Source of the DNA: Spirosoma oryzicola
GTDB lineage: Bacteria > Bacteroidota > Bacteroidia > Cytophagales > Spirosomataceae
Length of the DNA: 64,000 nt
Direction: 5' to 3'
Assembly: GCF_021233055.1 (NCBI RefSeq)
Contig: NZ_CP089538.1
Span: 3,240,501-3,304,500, forward strand
Shown: positions 8,176 to 16,768 of the stretch, piece by piece
Numbering within the stretch: position 1 is the first letter of the stretch
Layout of the letters: every line of letters begins with the position of its first letter
The notes under the pieces: model-generated
The model's database searches: none
What the model was told of the DNA's origin: nothing
What the model saw: only the letters and a program-made list of their open reading frames with translations
Position numbers and translations under genes: made by a program

Positions 8176-10497
8176 ATGAAAAATTACATTACTCAAGACC
8201 CTTGGTGTATTATCGAAGATGGGTTTCACCATCAGTACAACGAAATCAGTGAAAGTGTAATGTCCCTGGGTAACGGTCGCTTTGGCCAGCGGGGCAATTT
8301 TGAAGAGAAATTTACGGGTCGAACGCTTCAGGGAAATTATGTAGCGGGCGTTTATTATCCCGACAAGACCCGCGTCGGCTGGTGGAAAAATGGCTATCCC
8401 GAGTACTTCGCAAAAGTGCTCAATGCCGCCAACTGGATTGGTATCGATATCGATATTGAATACGAATCCCTTGATCTTAACCAGTGTGAGGTTCGTAACT
8501 TTCGGCGGGTGTTAAACATGCAGGAAGGCTACCTCGAACGTTCTTTCGTGGCCGTCCTCAAAAGTGGCAAAGAATTACAGGTCAACTCAAAACGATTCTG
8601 CTCGATTGTTGACGACGAAGCCGGGGCGATTCGCTACGCCATCAAACCGCTCAACTTCGACGCTAAGATTACGCTTACTCCTTACCTCGACGGTGCCATT
8701 CGCAACCGGGATGCCAACTACGACGAAACGTTCTGGGATGAAGTGCGCAAAGAAACGGGTTATGGCGAAGCGTTCATCGAGTTGCGGACCCGTAAAACCG
8801 GCTTTCACGTAGCGACTGGCATGTGCGTTGAGATCGAGCAGGACGGCGTCAAGGTAGATTACCAGTCGCAGCCGATCAAGCACGAGAAATACGTTGCCAA
8901 TCGCATGACGCTCGATTGTCGGCAAGGCCAGGAGACGGTAATTTACAAGTACGCCGTCAACCTGTCGTCCCTGAACTACGATCCGGACACGATTACCAAA
9001 GAAGCGCACTACAGCCTGCAACGGATTAGCCGAAAAGGGTTTGACAAGATGCTATTCGAGCAGATGCAGGCATGGGCAGACAAATGGAAAACAAACGACA
9101 TCATTATTGACGGTGATGTTGCCGCTCAGCAAGGCATCCGGTTTAATATTTTCCAGCTCAATCAGACCTATACGGGCGAAGATGAACGGCTGAATATTGG
9201 TCCCAAAGGCTTTACGGGCGAGAAGTACGGTGGCTCAACCTACTGGGATACCGAAGCGTATTGCTTACCGTTCTACCTGTCGACGGCGGATCAGAAAGTG
9301 GCCAAGAACCTGCTGGTCTACCGGTTCAAACAGTTGGGTAAAGCCGTTGAGAATGCAAAGAAGTTAGGCTTCCGGGCAGGAGCCGCGCTGTACCCGATGG
9401 TAACCATGAATGGCGAAGAAAGCCATAACGAGTGGGAGATCACCTTTGAAGAAATTCACCGGAACGGAGCTATCGCGTATGCTATCTACGATTACGTACG
9501 CTACACAGGCGACAAGCAGTATCTTGTTGATTACGGCCTCGAAGTGCTTATTGCCATCAGCCGTTTCTGGAGCCAGCGCGTCAACTGGTCGCAGGCGAAA
9601 CAGCAGTATGTTATGCTGGGCGTGACAGGTCCCAACGAATACGAAAACAACGTCAACAACAACTGGTATACGAGTTATATCGCAGCCTGGACCCTACGGT
9701 ACACCATTCAGGCCGTCGAGATCGTCAAATCACTGGACGCTGAAAAGTACGCTGAACTGATTGATCGGATTCATTTCCGGGAAGAGAAAGAAATGGCAAC
9801 CGTCCGGCAGATCATCGACAAGATTTACTTGCCACAAGACGATGAACGCGGCATTTTTCTGCAACAGGAAGGCTTTCTGGACAAAGATTTAATGCCCGTT
9901 TCTGATATTCCGAAAGGACAACGGCCTATTAATCAGCACTGGTCGTGGGATCGGATTCTGCGTTCGTGCTTTATCAAGCAAGCTGACGTTCTTCAGGGGC
10001 TGTATTTCTTCGAAGACGAATTCGACACCGATACGATCCAGCGTAATTTTGCGTTTTACGAGCCGATGACCGTTCACGAATCATCACTCTCGCCCTGTGT
10101 ACACAGCATTCTGGCATCGAGATTAGGCATGCGCGACAAAGCGTACGAAATGTACCTGCGCACCGCCCGACTCGACCTTGACGATTATAACAACGACACC
10201 GAAGACGGTTGCCACATCACAAGTATGGCCGGTACCTGGCTCGCTGTCGTAAAAGGGTTTGGCGGCCTGCGCGTAGAAAACGACCGACTGGTGCTGAATC
10301 CGTACTGCCCCGACCAGTGGCAGTCGCTGGCCTTTAAAATCAGGTTCCGGGGGGCGTTACTTCAAATCACCACGACACAGTCGGACGTAACGGTTCAAAA
10401 CTTTTCGGCACAACCCGTATTGCTTCAGGTACACGGCGACGAGACGCTCCTTAAAGGACAAAGTAAGCACACCGTCAAAACGTCAGTTGACGCATAG
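8176..10497 (+). CDS. Glycoside hydrolase family 65 disaccharide phosphorylase (maltose phosphorylase-like)
   Basis: 773 residues, normal for GH65. Enzymes of the family phosphorolyse alpha-glucosides such as maltose, trehalose or kojibiose, giving beta-glucose-1-phosphate and glucose. The general acid is E488 in GPNEYENNVNNNW, the same block seen in maltose phosphorylases. Other family features are LGNGRFGQRGNFEE near residues 32-45, the (alpha/alpha)6 barrel region with DTEAYCLPFYL, and a C-terminal beta-sandwich. No signal peptide is seen, so it acts in the cytosol on imported sugar. Unlike many GH65 loci there is no beta-phosphoglucomutase or sugar transporter next to it. Substrate choice (maltose against other disaccharides) is an inference from the catalytic block. 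Confidence 0.92.
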   Translation: MKNYITQDPWCIIEDGFHHQYNEISESVMSLGNGRFGQRGNFEEKFTGRTLQGNYVAGVYYPDKTRVGWWKNGYPEYFAKVLNAANWIGIDIDIEYESLDLNQCEVRNFRRVLNMQEGYLERSFVAVLKSGKELQVNSKRFCSIVDDEAGAIRYAIKPLNFDAKITLTPYLDGAIRNRDANYDETFWDEVRKETGYGEAFIELRTRKTGFHVATGMCVEIEQDGVKVDYQSQPIKHEKYVANRMTLDCRQGQETVIYKYAVNLSSLNYDPDTITKEAHYSLQRISRKGFDKMLFEQMQAWADKWKTNDIIIDGDVAAQQGIRFNIFQLNQTYTGEDERLNIGPKGFTGEKYGGSTYWDTEAYCLPFYLSTADQKVAKNLLVYRFKQLGKAVENAKKLGFRAGAALYPMVTMNGEESHNEWEITFEEIHRNGAIAYAIYDYVRYTGDKQYLVDYGLEVLIAISRFWSQRVNWSQAKQQYVMLGVTGPNEYENNVNNNWYTSYIAAWTLRYTIQAVEIVKSLDAEKYAELIDRIHFREEKEMATVRQIIDKIYLPQDDERGIFLQQEGFLDKDLMPVSDIPKGQRPINQHWSWDRILRSCFIKQADVLQGLYFFEDEFDTDTIQRNFAFYEPMTVHESSLSPCVHSILASRLGMRDKAYEMYLRTARLDLDDYNNDTEDGCHITSMAGTWLAVVKGFGGLRVENDRLVLNPYCPDQWQSLAFKIRFRGALLQITTTQSDVTVQNFSAQPVLLQVHGDETLLKGQSKHTVKTSVDA

Positions 10498-10503
10498 CAC
10501 GCA

Positions 10504-10528
10504 CAGGGGCAGGATAAACCTGCCCCTG
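10504..10528. terminator. Hairpin between GH65 and a convergent gene
   Basis: A 10-bp perfect GC-rich stem (10504-10513 with 10519-10528, 5-nt loop) is followed on the + strand by CTGATTTATTT. It lies 6 bases after the GH65 stop and just before the stop of the converging gene, so it probably ends the GH65 transcript. Confidence 0.65.
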
Positions 10529-10533
10529 CTGAT

Positions 10534-10941
10534 TTATTTGCTGAGCCCTTCCGAGCCTTCGCCAAGTGGCTCGTCACTGGTAAAAATTGTAAACGATGTC
10601 AGCGGTATCAGTTCGCCCACCGGTGTCATGCTTGGGTCTTCGTCGAAATCGAACCGAATCGATACGGGCTTTTCATTTCGCAAAACGTCGTAATAATTCG
10701 GAAATTCGGCGATTGGAATCGTAGTACTTCCCCGGAAAGCACCCGTTTTCAGTTTCTCAATCATCCCGGTTGAAGCGTATTTAGCCTCAGCTACGAAACT
10801 CAGGCTGTAAAACTCCAGCGGTCCTGCATTAGCCTTAAACCGCAAATGAATAAATCGTTGTCGATACGGTGTTTGACTTTGGTTATTTCCATGCACAAAA
10901 AGCACGGAATAGGTTGAAATTTCAGCTGTGAAGGTTGCCAT
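10534..10941 (-). CDS. Conserved-looking hypothetical protein
   Basis: I do not recognise this protein. From ATG at 10941 it has 135 residues beginning MATFTAEISTY. A longer reading from 11001 adds 20 residues with no obvious role and is less likely. The sequence alternates hydrophobic and polar residues, suggesting a compact beta-rich fold, with an acidic stretch DFDEDPS in the second half and a Gly/Glu-rich tail. There is no signal peptide, lipobox or membrane segment, so it is probably cytosolic. It converges on the GH65 gene and is divergent from a methyltransferase gene. Confidence 0.6.
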   Translation of the reverse strand: MATFTAEISTYSVLFVHGNNQSQTPYRQRFIHLRFKANAGPLEFYSLSFVAEAKYASTGMIEKLKTGAFRGSTTIPIAEFPNYYDVLRNEKPVSIRFDFDEDPSMTPVGELIPLTSFTIFTSDEPLGEGSEGLSK

Positions 10942-11106
10942 GGAAGAAAAATGATACAGGATTTGGTGTGGTAATGTATTATCGTTTATATAAGTAACCA
11001 AAATAGCTTTATCGTACGGTTTGTTTGTAGGCTAATTGGTCACATACATAGAATCGAAATTCATTACCTATAACCTTAAAGTACCGGCTTTTGTCTTTTT
11101 GCTGCG

Positions 11107-11757
11107 ATGAAGAAAATCCCCAGATCCAACGTTGGTTTTGATTGGGTTGCCCCCATCTACGATCAATTAGCCTCCGCTGTTTTTGGCAAGAAGCTGCAAA
11201 AGGCTCAACTAACGTTCCTGACCGACATTCCTGAAGCGGCATCGATTCTTTTGGTTGGGGGTGGTACGGGCTGGTTACTCGAGCAGATCCTGGTTCAGTG
11301 TAAGCCCAGGCGAGTTCTTTACTTGGAAGCATCGGCAAAAATGGTCGCCCTCGCGAGTCGGCGAATGGCGCAGAAATCCCTGCCGGGTACGGTCGAATTC
11401 CGGGTCGATGATCAGCTAAGTCTGCACCCGGACGAACAGTTTGACGTGGTTATCACGCCCTTTTTGCTCGATCTGTTTACCGAAAAAACAGTGCAGTCGT
11501 GGTTAATTCCTCGCCTGCGTCATGCGCTTCGACCCAACGGGCGCTGGCTTATTACGGATTTTGTGCAAACCCGCGTTTGGTGGCAGATCGTGTTATTATG
11601 GACGATGATCCACTTTTTCCGGCTTGCGGCAAACATTCAAACAAAACAATTAGTGGATTGGCCGCGGCTTCTGGCCGAAGGCGGATTGTCGCTCGAAAAG
11701 CGCCAGACACACGTAGCAGGTATGGTTGTCGCTGATGTCTGGAGAATTACGGCTTGA
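11107..11757 (+). CDS. Class I SAM-dependent methyltransferase
   Basis: 216 residues. The SAM-binding motif I is ILLVGGGTGWLLEQ (47-60), followed by an acidic residue at the end of strand 2 (LYLEAS), motif around FDVVITPFLLDLF, and LRPNGRWLITDF as the post-motif strand. The segment around VWWQIVLLWTMIHFF is strongly hydrophobic and may be an amphipathic or membrane-contacting helix. The N-terminal FDWVAPIYDQLASAVFG resembles UbiE/MenG-like enzymes (FD..A..YD), but a menaquinone role is not established even though men genes lie 1-4 kb away. Acceptor unknown. Confidence 0.75.
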   Translation: MKKIPRSNVGFDWVAPIYDQLASAVFGKKLQKAQLTFLTDIPEAASILLVGGGTGWLLEQILVQCKPRRVLYLEASAKMVALASRRMAQKSLPGTVEFRVDDQLSLHPDEQFDVVITPFLLDLFTEKTVQSWLIPRLRHALRPNGRWLITDFVQTRVWWQIVLLWTMIHFFRLAANIQTKQLVDWPRLLAEGGLSLEKRQTHVAGMVVADVWRITA

Positions 11758-11781
11758 CTTTACGTTGTTCCGACGTAAAAA

Positions 11782-12522
11782 CTACAGCGTCCGAAGCATC
11801 TTTGTCAATGAAGTAAATTCGCCCACATCGTACCATTCTTCGTCTCCCAGGTTCAGCCACTGTCCGTCACGTCTAGGACGCTTCGTCTCAGCTTCATCGG
11901 GTTCGTAATCGTGATTGTATACCTCGGCCATTACGTGCTGTAAGGTTGTCCAGGGCAGTGTTTTCGTGGATTCGCGCCGGTTTTGACTGGTTACGATCTT
12001 GACCGTCCGTTCGACAAACGAAGCAATTAGCCGAATCTCGGTTTCCGATTGGCGGTTCGTCAGATCGAGGTATGTTAACTCAAAGGGGCGCTCGCGTTCA
12101 ATCGCTTCGTAGGATGCCTGAATTAGTTCCTGCATCAGGTATTGCCAGCTATCCGCATTTTTTGGCCGTCCTCTTCGCAGACTACCATTATCTGGTTCAA
12201 CCGAGATTTCCCAATAGTCATCGTCTTCGTCCAGTTCCTCTTCCGAAAAAAGATCCAGTTTCGTTTTGTTGACCAGTTCCGTTACGGTTTGCAGCCATGC
12301 CTTCGGTAACTGCCCCGACCACATGAAATCGTCGTCCCGTGTGTATCCTTCGGCAATCAGTTCATCATCATCAATACTATCGCGATCGGGATAAGTGATA
12401 GACAGTTTGATGTCCAGCGACTTGTTCGCCAACGAGCGCGCCGTCAGCGTGTAAAAGTAAGCGTAAGGCGCGGGCAACGACCGGGCGGTTTGGTAGCGAA
12501 TTTGAATAGTAGTGAACGACAT
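11782..12522 (-). CDS. Hypothetical acidic protein with AT-hook-like core
   Basis: I do not recognise this protein. From ATG at 12522 it has 246 residues beginning MSFTTIQIRYQ. An in-frame ATG at 12543 would start almost at the predicted transcription start, so the downstream start is preferred. The protein is acidic (SIDDDELIAEGYTRDDD and LFSEEELDEDDDYWE) apart from RRGRPKNA at residues 116-123, which contains RGRP, the core of the AT-hook minor-groove binding motif. No signal peptide or membrane segment is present. A single AT-hook core can occur by chance, so DNA binding is only a possibility. It follows menE on the same strand with its own promoter-like box. Confidence 0.6.
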   Translation of the reverse strand: MSFTTIQIRYQTARSLPAPYAYFYTLTARSLANKSLDIKLSITYPDRDSIDDDELIAEGYTRDDDFMWSGQLPKAWLQTVTELVNKTKLDLFSEEELDEDDDYWEISVEPDNGSLRRGRPKNADSWQYLMQELIQASYEAIERERPFELTYLDLTNRQSETEIRLIASFVERTVKIVTSQNRRESTKTLPWTTLQHVMAEVYNHDYEPDEAETKRPRRDGQWLNLGDEEWYDVGEFTSLTKMLRTL

Positions 12523-12550
12523 GCTTTTTTGTGCGCAGGACAACGAGCCG

Positions 12551-12558
12551 CAAAGTTA
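12551..12558 (-). promoter_or_regulatory. Bacteroidota -7 box inside the end of menE
   Basis: On the - strand this reads TAACTTTG, an exact TAnnTTTG match. It overlaps the menE stop codon and would start transcription near 12544, leaving a leader of about 20 nt before the ATG at 12522. It decides the start chosen for the downstream hypothetical gene. Confidence 0.45.
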
Positions 12559-13701
12559 ACGGATTCGGGCAATTGTGGCATTGCGATCAATCTTTCCGGT
12601 CGATGTCTCGGCCAATTCAGGAACAACCACCATGTCTTTGGGCACCGCATACGGTCCGAGTTGAAGCCGGATCGACTCCTGAACGGTCTGAAACTGCTCG
12701 GGGCTTAATGCGCGTTGTTCAAGCACCAGAACGACCCGTTGACCAAGCCTATCATCCGGCATAGCCGCAACAAACAAGCGGGGCACCCAACTAGCCTGGT
12801 CCTCTCCGGGAGAGGCAGTACCAGCTTGCCTGTATATCGCCAGTGCTTCCTGTGCCACGCGCTCTACTTGTTCCGGCTGTATTTTTACGCCACCGCTGTT
12901 GATGATCGTATCGGCCCGCCCCAGCAGTTGAAATTGCGTTAGGCTGGCTTGGCTACGAAATTCGACCACATCGTTTGTTTGAACCCGCTCAAAATTGGTC
13001 GCAGCCGATGTAATATGCAGACACCCGCGCTCATCGACACCCAGTTCGACCCCGTCCAGTGCCGTAAACCAATGGCTCCGCTCCTGACCGTTGAGCCGGC
13101 GCAATGCAATATGCGACACCGTTTCGGTCATGCCGTAGGTCGCAAAAACAGGCGCTTTTATAAGCTGCAACTCGCGTTCAAGTAAAGGGCTGGTAGCCGC
13201 TCCCCCAACCAGAATTGCTTTCATGGTATTCAGTATGGAGAGTTTTTCCGGAGTTGCTTCCAGAACCGTTTGCAGTTGTAAAGGCACCAGCGCCGTAAAG
13301 TCGAAGTGTGTACCCGGCGAATCAAAAAGCGCCAGCGGATTGCCCGACGGCTCTTGAATCGTCATGGGCATCCCCAGTTCGAGTCCGCGCACCAGCATCA
13401 TAACCCCGGCTACGTAGCGCGTATTCAGACAGACCAGCGCCTTGTCCCCTGGTTGAAGGCCAAGCACACGACCCGTTAGTTGCGCACTCGCCCGCATCTG
13501 CGCCCGCGTGAGGACAATTGGCTTAGGCGTACCCGTTGACCCCGACGTGTGCAGCGTGAAACTCGACTGGTGGCTTAACCAGGCCCGACAAAACGCCTGT
13601 GTCTGCGCTTCGTAGTCAGTCAGGGGGTCGGGCCAGTTATCAGGAAACGTAGGGTCTAAAACCATTGCGTCAGAAAAGCCAGTGAGCGCTAATCGGTTCA
13701 A
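12556..13701 (-). CDS. menE: o-succinylbenzoate--CoA ligase-like AMP-binding enzyme
   Basis: MenE activates o-succinylbenzoate with ATP and CoA in menaquinone synthesis, giving the substrate of MenB. The protein has 381 residues, short like other Bacteroidota MenE proteins. Motifs of the acyl-adenylate family are HTSGSTGTPKPI (ATP loop, about residues 51-62), ATYGMTE and GRADTIINSGGVKI, and the C-terminal TSTGKIDRNA with the catalytic Lys. The start is a TTG that directly follows the stop codon of the upstream Rieske-like gene (TAATTG); an ATG at 13665 is an alternative that removes 12 residues. MenB is 1.1 kb away on the other strand, which supports the assignment over other acyl-CoA ligases. 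Confidence 0.85.
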   Translation of the reverse strand: MNRLALTGFSDAMVLDPTFPDNWPDPLTDYEAQTQAFCRAWLSHQSSFTLHTSGSTGTPKPIVLTRAQMRASAQLTGRVLGLQPGDKALVCLNTRYVAGVMMLVRGLELGMPMTIQEPSGNPLALFDSPGTHFDFTALVPLQLQTVLEATPEKLSILNTMKAILVGGAATSPLLERELQLIKAPVFATYGMTETVSHIALRRLNGQERSHWFTALDGVELGVDERGCLHITSAATNFERVQTNDVVEFRSQASLTQFQLLGRADTIINSGGVKIQPEQVERVAQEALAIYRQAGTASPGEDQASWVPRLFVAAMPDDRLGQRVVLVLEQRALSPEQFQTVQESIRLQLGPYAVPKDMVVVPELAETSTGKIDRNATIARIR

Positions 13702-14130
13702 TTAAGACTGTACGCGCAGTGTGCTGTTCGCGGCCTCTTCGATAACGTATCGTTTCAGCGGCAGCGTAGCGGGTCCTGAAATAACTTTACCCGTAACATC
13801 AAACCGCGATAAATCAAGCGGGCAATAGAACTGGTTTTCCTTAGCCCGGTACACCAATTCGGTTCCCTGGTACGTACATTTCGAGGAGACAGCAACGTAT
13901 TCGCCACTATTTGTCTGGGCAACAATAACCTTGTTGACGACGACATAACCGCCTTTCTGCTTTAAGTTTTCATTGTCAGCAGCATTCAGATCAACCAGAA
14001 AATCAATCCCTTGCTCAGCGTCCGGAGCGGGTTCTTCCGTCGAGTTGGATGAGCAACCTGCGCTGGCGCGCGTTAGTAAAAGAGTGCCTACACCCGTGGC
14101 GGCCACTCGAAAAAACTCCTGTCGGTCCAT
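13702..14130 (-). CDS. Rieske-fold lipoprotein lacking both histidine ligands
   Basis: 142 residues. The N-terminus has a Tat-like or Sec-like start (MDRQEFFRVAATG) and a hydrophobic stretch ending SAGC at residues 23-26, compatible with a lipoprotein or membrane anchor. The rest follows the Rieske ferredoxin pattern C-x-H-x15-C-x-x-H by spacing: C85-T-Y87, 15 residues, then C103-P-L-D106. Both His positions are replaced, by Tyr87 and Asp106, so a normal Rieske 2Fe-2S cluster cannot form. YCPLDLSRF also replaces the usual YCPCHGSRF. The fold seems kept (GEYVAVSSKC, FDVTGKVISGPATLPLKRY). It is translated just ahead of menE, suggesting one transcript. Role unknown. Confidence 0.8.
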   Translation of the reverse strand: MDRQEFFRVAATGVGTLLLTRASAGCSSNSTEEPAPDAEQGIDFLVDLNAADNENLKQKGGYVVVNKVIVAQTNSGEYVAVSSKCTYQGTELVYRAKENQFYCPLDLSRFDVTGKVISGPATLPLKRYVIEEAANSTLRVQS

Positions 14131-14163
14131 TGTTCGTAAGGTGTTTTAGATGCTGGTTCGTTG

Positions 14164-14171
14164 TACTTTTG
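14164..14171 (+). promoter_or_regulatory. Bacteroidota -7 box for the DUF2452-menB genes
   Basis: TACTTTTG is an exact TAnnTTTG match, 92 bases before the DUF2452 ATG and downstream of the divergent Rieske-like gene. No convincing -33 TTG is seen at standard spacing. Confidence 0.45.
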
Positions 14172-14263
14172 CCAACCACATCCTTTCGTGATGTAAATAT
14201 GAGTTTTTTTTGTCATTCAACGACAGCGAACAAACATGTTCGCCGGGCGGTTACCCAAACAGT

Positions 14264-14722
14264 ATGGAAGAAGCAAAAGTAATTGTCAATCCGATCTCGC
14301 CAGACAAAGTCGCCGAAGCACCGGGACTACTGGAGTATGCCCACACAGCAGGTGGCGCTATTATTCGCCCCGAAGACAAAGGCAAAATCACCGGTCGGGC
14401 TGTGGCGGCCATGCGCGAGCAAACCGACATGCAGCTTAGTCAGCTCTACAAGCAGATGCAGTTGCTGGCCGAACAGGCAACCGCCATTCGGCACCGCGTC
14501 GAAATATCCGAACGGATTTACGCAGCGCAGATGAGTTTTGAGCCCGTGGTAGGTCACACGTATCACTTTTATCAGCGCAAAAATGGTACCGATCTGCTTT
14601 CGATGGTCGGTCCAACCGAATGGGGCCGTAAGTTCCCCTTTGAACGCTGCCTTGCCACGGTTCGCATGATGGCGGACCATACCTGGGATGTGCAGTATCA
14701 CGACGTTTCGTATAGTGAGTAA
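14264..14722 (+). CDS. DUF2452 domain protein
   Basis: 152 residues from ATG at 14264 (MEEAKVIVNPIS). An in-frame TTG at 14210 would add 18 residues with no similarity to the family and is not preferred. The C-terminal half carries the DUF2452 pattern: VGHTYHFYQRKNGTDLLSMV, then GPTEWG and a closing VRMMADHTWDV. The centre is a long amphipathic helix (QLYKQMQLLAEQATAIRHRVEISERIY) that could form a coiled coil. No known function. It is followed after 73 bases by menB, so the two are probably co-transcribed, a weak hint of a link to quinone or energy metabolism. Confidence 0.8.
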   Translation: MEEAKVIVNPISPDKVAEAPGLLEYAHTAGGAIIRPEDKGKITGRAVAAMREQTDMQLSQLYKQMQLLAEQATAIRHRVEISERIYAAQMSFEPVVGHTYHFYQRKNGTDLLSMVGPTEWGRKFPFERCLATVRMMADHTWDVQYHDVSYSE

Positions 14723-14795
14723 AATGCATGCGTGAAAAAGCGAATTGAAAGAGCTGCTTTCTCACGCATTTACGTTCGCTCTTTCTCGCTCTATC

Positions 14796-15620
<825 letters not shown>

Positions 15621-15621
15621 T

Positions 15622-15671
15622 AAAAAAATGGGTGGTGTCCGGTTTGTAAACCAGACACCACCCGTTTTTTT
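15622..15671. terminator. Bidirectional terminator after menB
   Basis: A 10-bp perfect stem (15630-15639 with 15654-15663) is flanked by a T-run on the right (15665-15671) and an A-run on the left (15622-15628), so it can stop transcripts from both sides. It ends menB and the converging lipoprotein gene. Confidence 0.9.
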
Positions 15672-16488
15672 ATTGGTATACTAACTCCCGCACTTTCGAC
15701 GGCGAAGAAGGATCGATACTCGACACGATAAACTCCCGAATAGCTCGTCCCTGCTGGTCAAAATCGTAGTAAAACGAGAAGACCGTCATTTCCGACGCTG
15801 CCACATTGCCCGTTGTTGATACCATCGTTTGTTTGGTCACCAAATTCTGGGTTTGTTTCCCCCGGAATGTCAGTGGGGATGGAATGCTCGGTTTGGTCAG
15901 GTCATACTCATAGGTGTTTTTTTGCACAAGACCCGAGTTGTAGACCGTTTCCTTGGCGACAACGTTCCCGTTTTTGATCGTGTAGGTGTCCTGCTGGCCA
16001 TTGCCCGTATACCGAATCAAGTAGCCTTCCGAGTCATAGACGTATTCCCCGGCCTCCTGGTTACCTTTCAAAAAACCGCTGGTGTTCAGCAATAATGTGT
16101 TTAGGTAGTCCTTCCGATCCGAATCCAAATAGCGCTGGACGAGGTCGGGTGTGTATTCATACGAAAGCTGCTTCCACCAGGTAGCATTCGTGGTTTTTTC
16201 CTGAGTCAGCCGCTTTTGGGTATCATATCCGTACTCATTTTTGAGCCCTCCCCCCAACCGAATTTCTTTTCCGTTCAACATGACTGTTTTACCACCCGTT
16301 GTGTTTGGATAATACTCCGTTGTCTGGATCAACAGGCCCGGCTTCGCGACAGCTGCCGTCTGCGCATTAACGGATGATGCGGGTTGCGACGATGTAGCGG
16401 GTGTAATGTCGCTTTGTGGATTACTACAGGCCGACAATAAAGCGAACGAAACAAATAAAGTTACAGGAGCTTTGATAGCTGTTTTCAT
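15670..16488 (-). CDS. Hypothetical lipoprotein with YD-repeat-like segments
   Basis: 272 residues with a lipoprotein signal peptide: MKTAIKAPVTLFVSFALLSAC, with lipidation expected at C21. After a Ser/Thr/Ala/Pro-rich linker (about 22-48) the protein contains short repeated units such as EYGYDTQKRLTQEKT, YVYDSEGYLIRYTGNG and YYDFDQQGRAIREF, which resemble the repeats of YD/RHS-like or related Bacteroidota surface proteins. It should sit in the outer membrane. No enzyme motif was recognised. The gene stands alone, with a -7 box about 65 bases upstream, and its stop overlaps the terminator shared with menB. Confidence 0.75.
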   Translation of the reverse strand: MKTAIKAPVTLFVSFALLSACSNPQSDITPATSSQPASSVNAQTAAVAKPGLLIQTTEYYPNTTGGKTVMLNGKEIRLGGGLKNEYGYDTQKRLTQEKTTNATWWKQLSYEYTPDLVQRYLDSDRKDYLNTLLLNTSGFLKGNQEAGEYVYDSEGYLIRYTGNGQQDTYTIKNGNVVAKETVYNSGLVQKNTYEYDLTKPSIPSPLTFRGKQTQNLVTKQTMVSTTGNVAASEMTVFSFYYDFDQQGRAIREFIVSSIDPSSPSKVRELVYQ

Positions 16489-16552
16489 GCTGTAGGTATG
16501 GTGCTGATTAAATTGACTTTAAGGAACTTAGGTTAACCTGGTATACCAAAGT

Positions 16553-16560
16553 CAAATATA
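16553..16560 (-). promoter_or_regulatory. Bacteroidota -7 box for the YD-like lipoprotein gene
   Basis: On the - strand this reads TATATTTG, an exact TAnnTTTG match 65 bases upstream of the lipoprotein start. Confidence 0.4.
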
Positions 16561-16625
16561 GGATTATACGAAACATTCCCATTTATGGAATCTACTTTTT
16601 TACGATGTGGGCCAACCAGGCTTTG

Positions 16626-16633
16626 TACTTTTG
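16626..16633 (+). promoter_or_regulatory. Bacteroidota -7 box for the phosphatase gene
   Basis: TACTTTTG matches TAnnTTTG exactly and lies 136 bases upstream of the phosphatase ATG at 16769. The 280-base divergent region holds nothing else recognisable. Confidence 0.4.
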
Positions 16634-16768
16634 CGAAAACGCGCCCCTCTCCCTGCGACGTGACCGTTGAGCGGACTGAAAGTGCGATTGATTATTTGTT
16701 CACACATCGTTAATCTAGCTTCACGGCCATTCTAATAGCTTTGTGCTGAAATTTCCTCTTAAGCTAGT

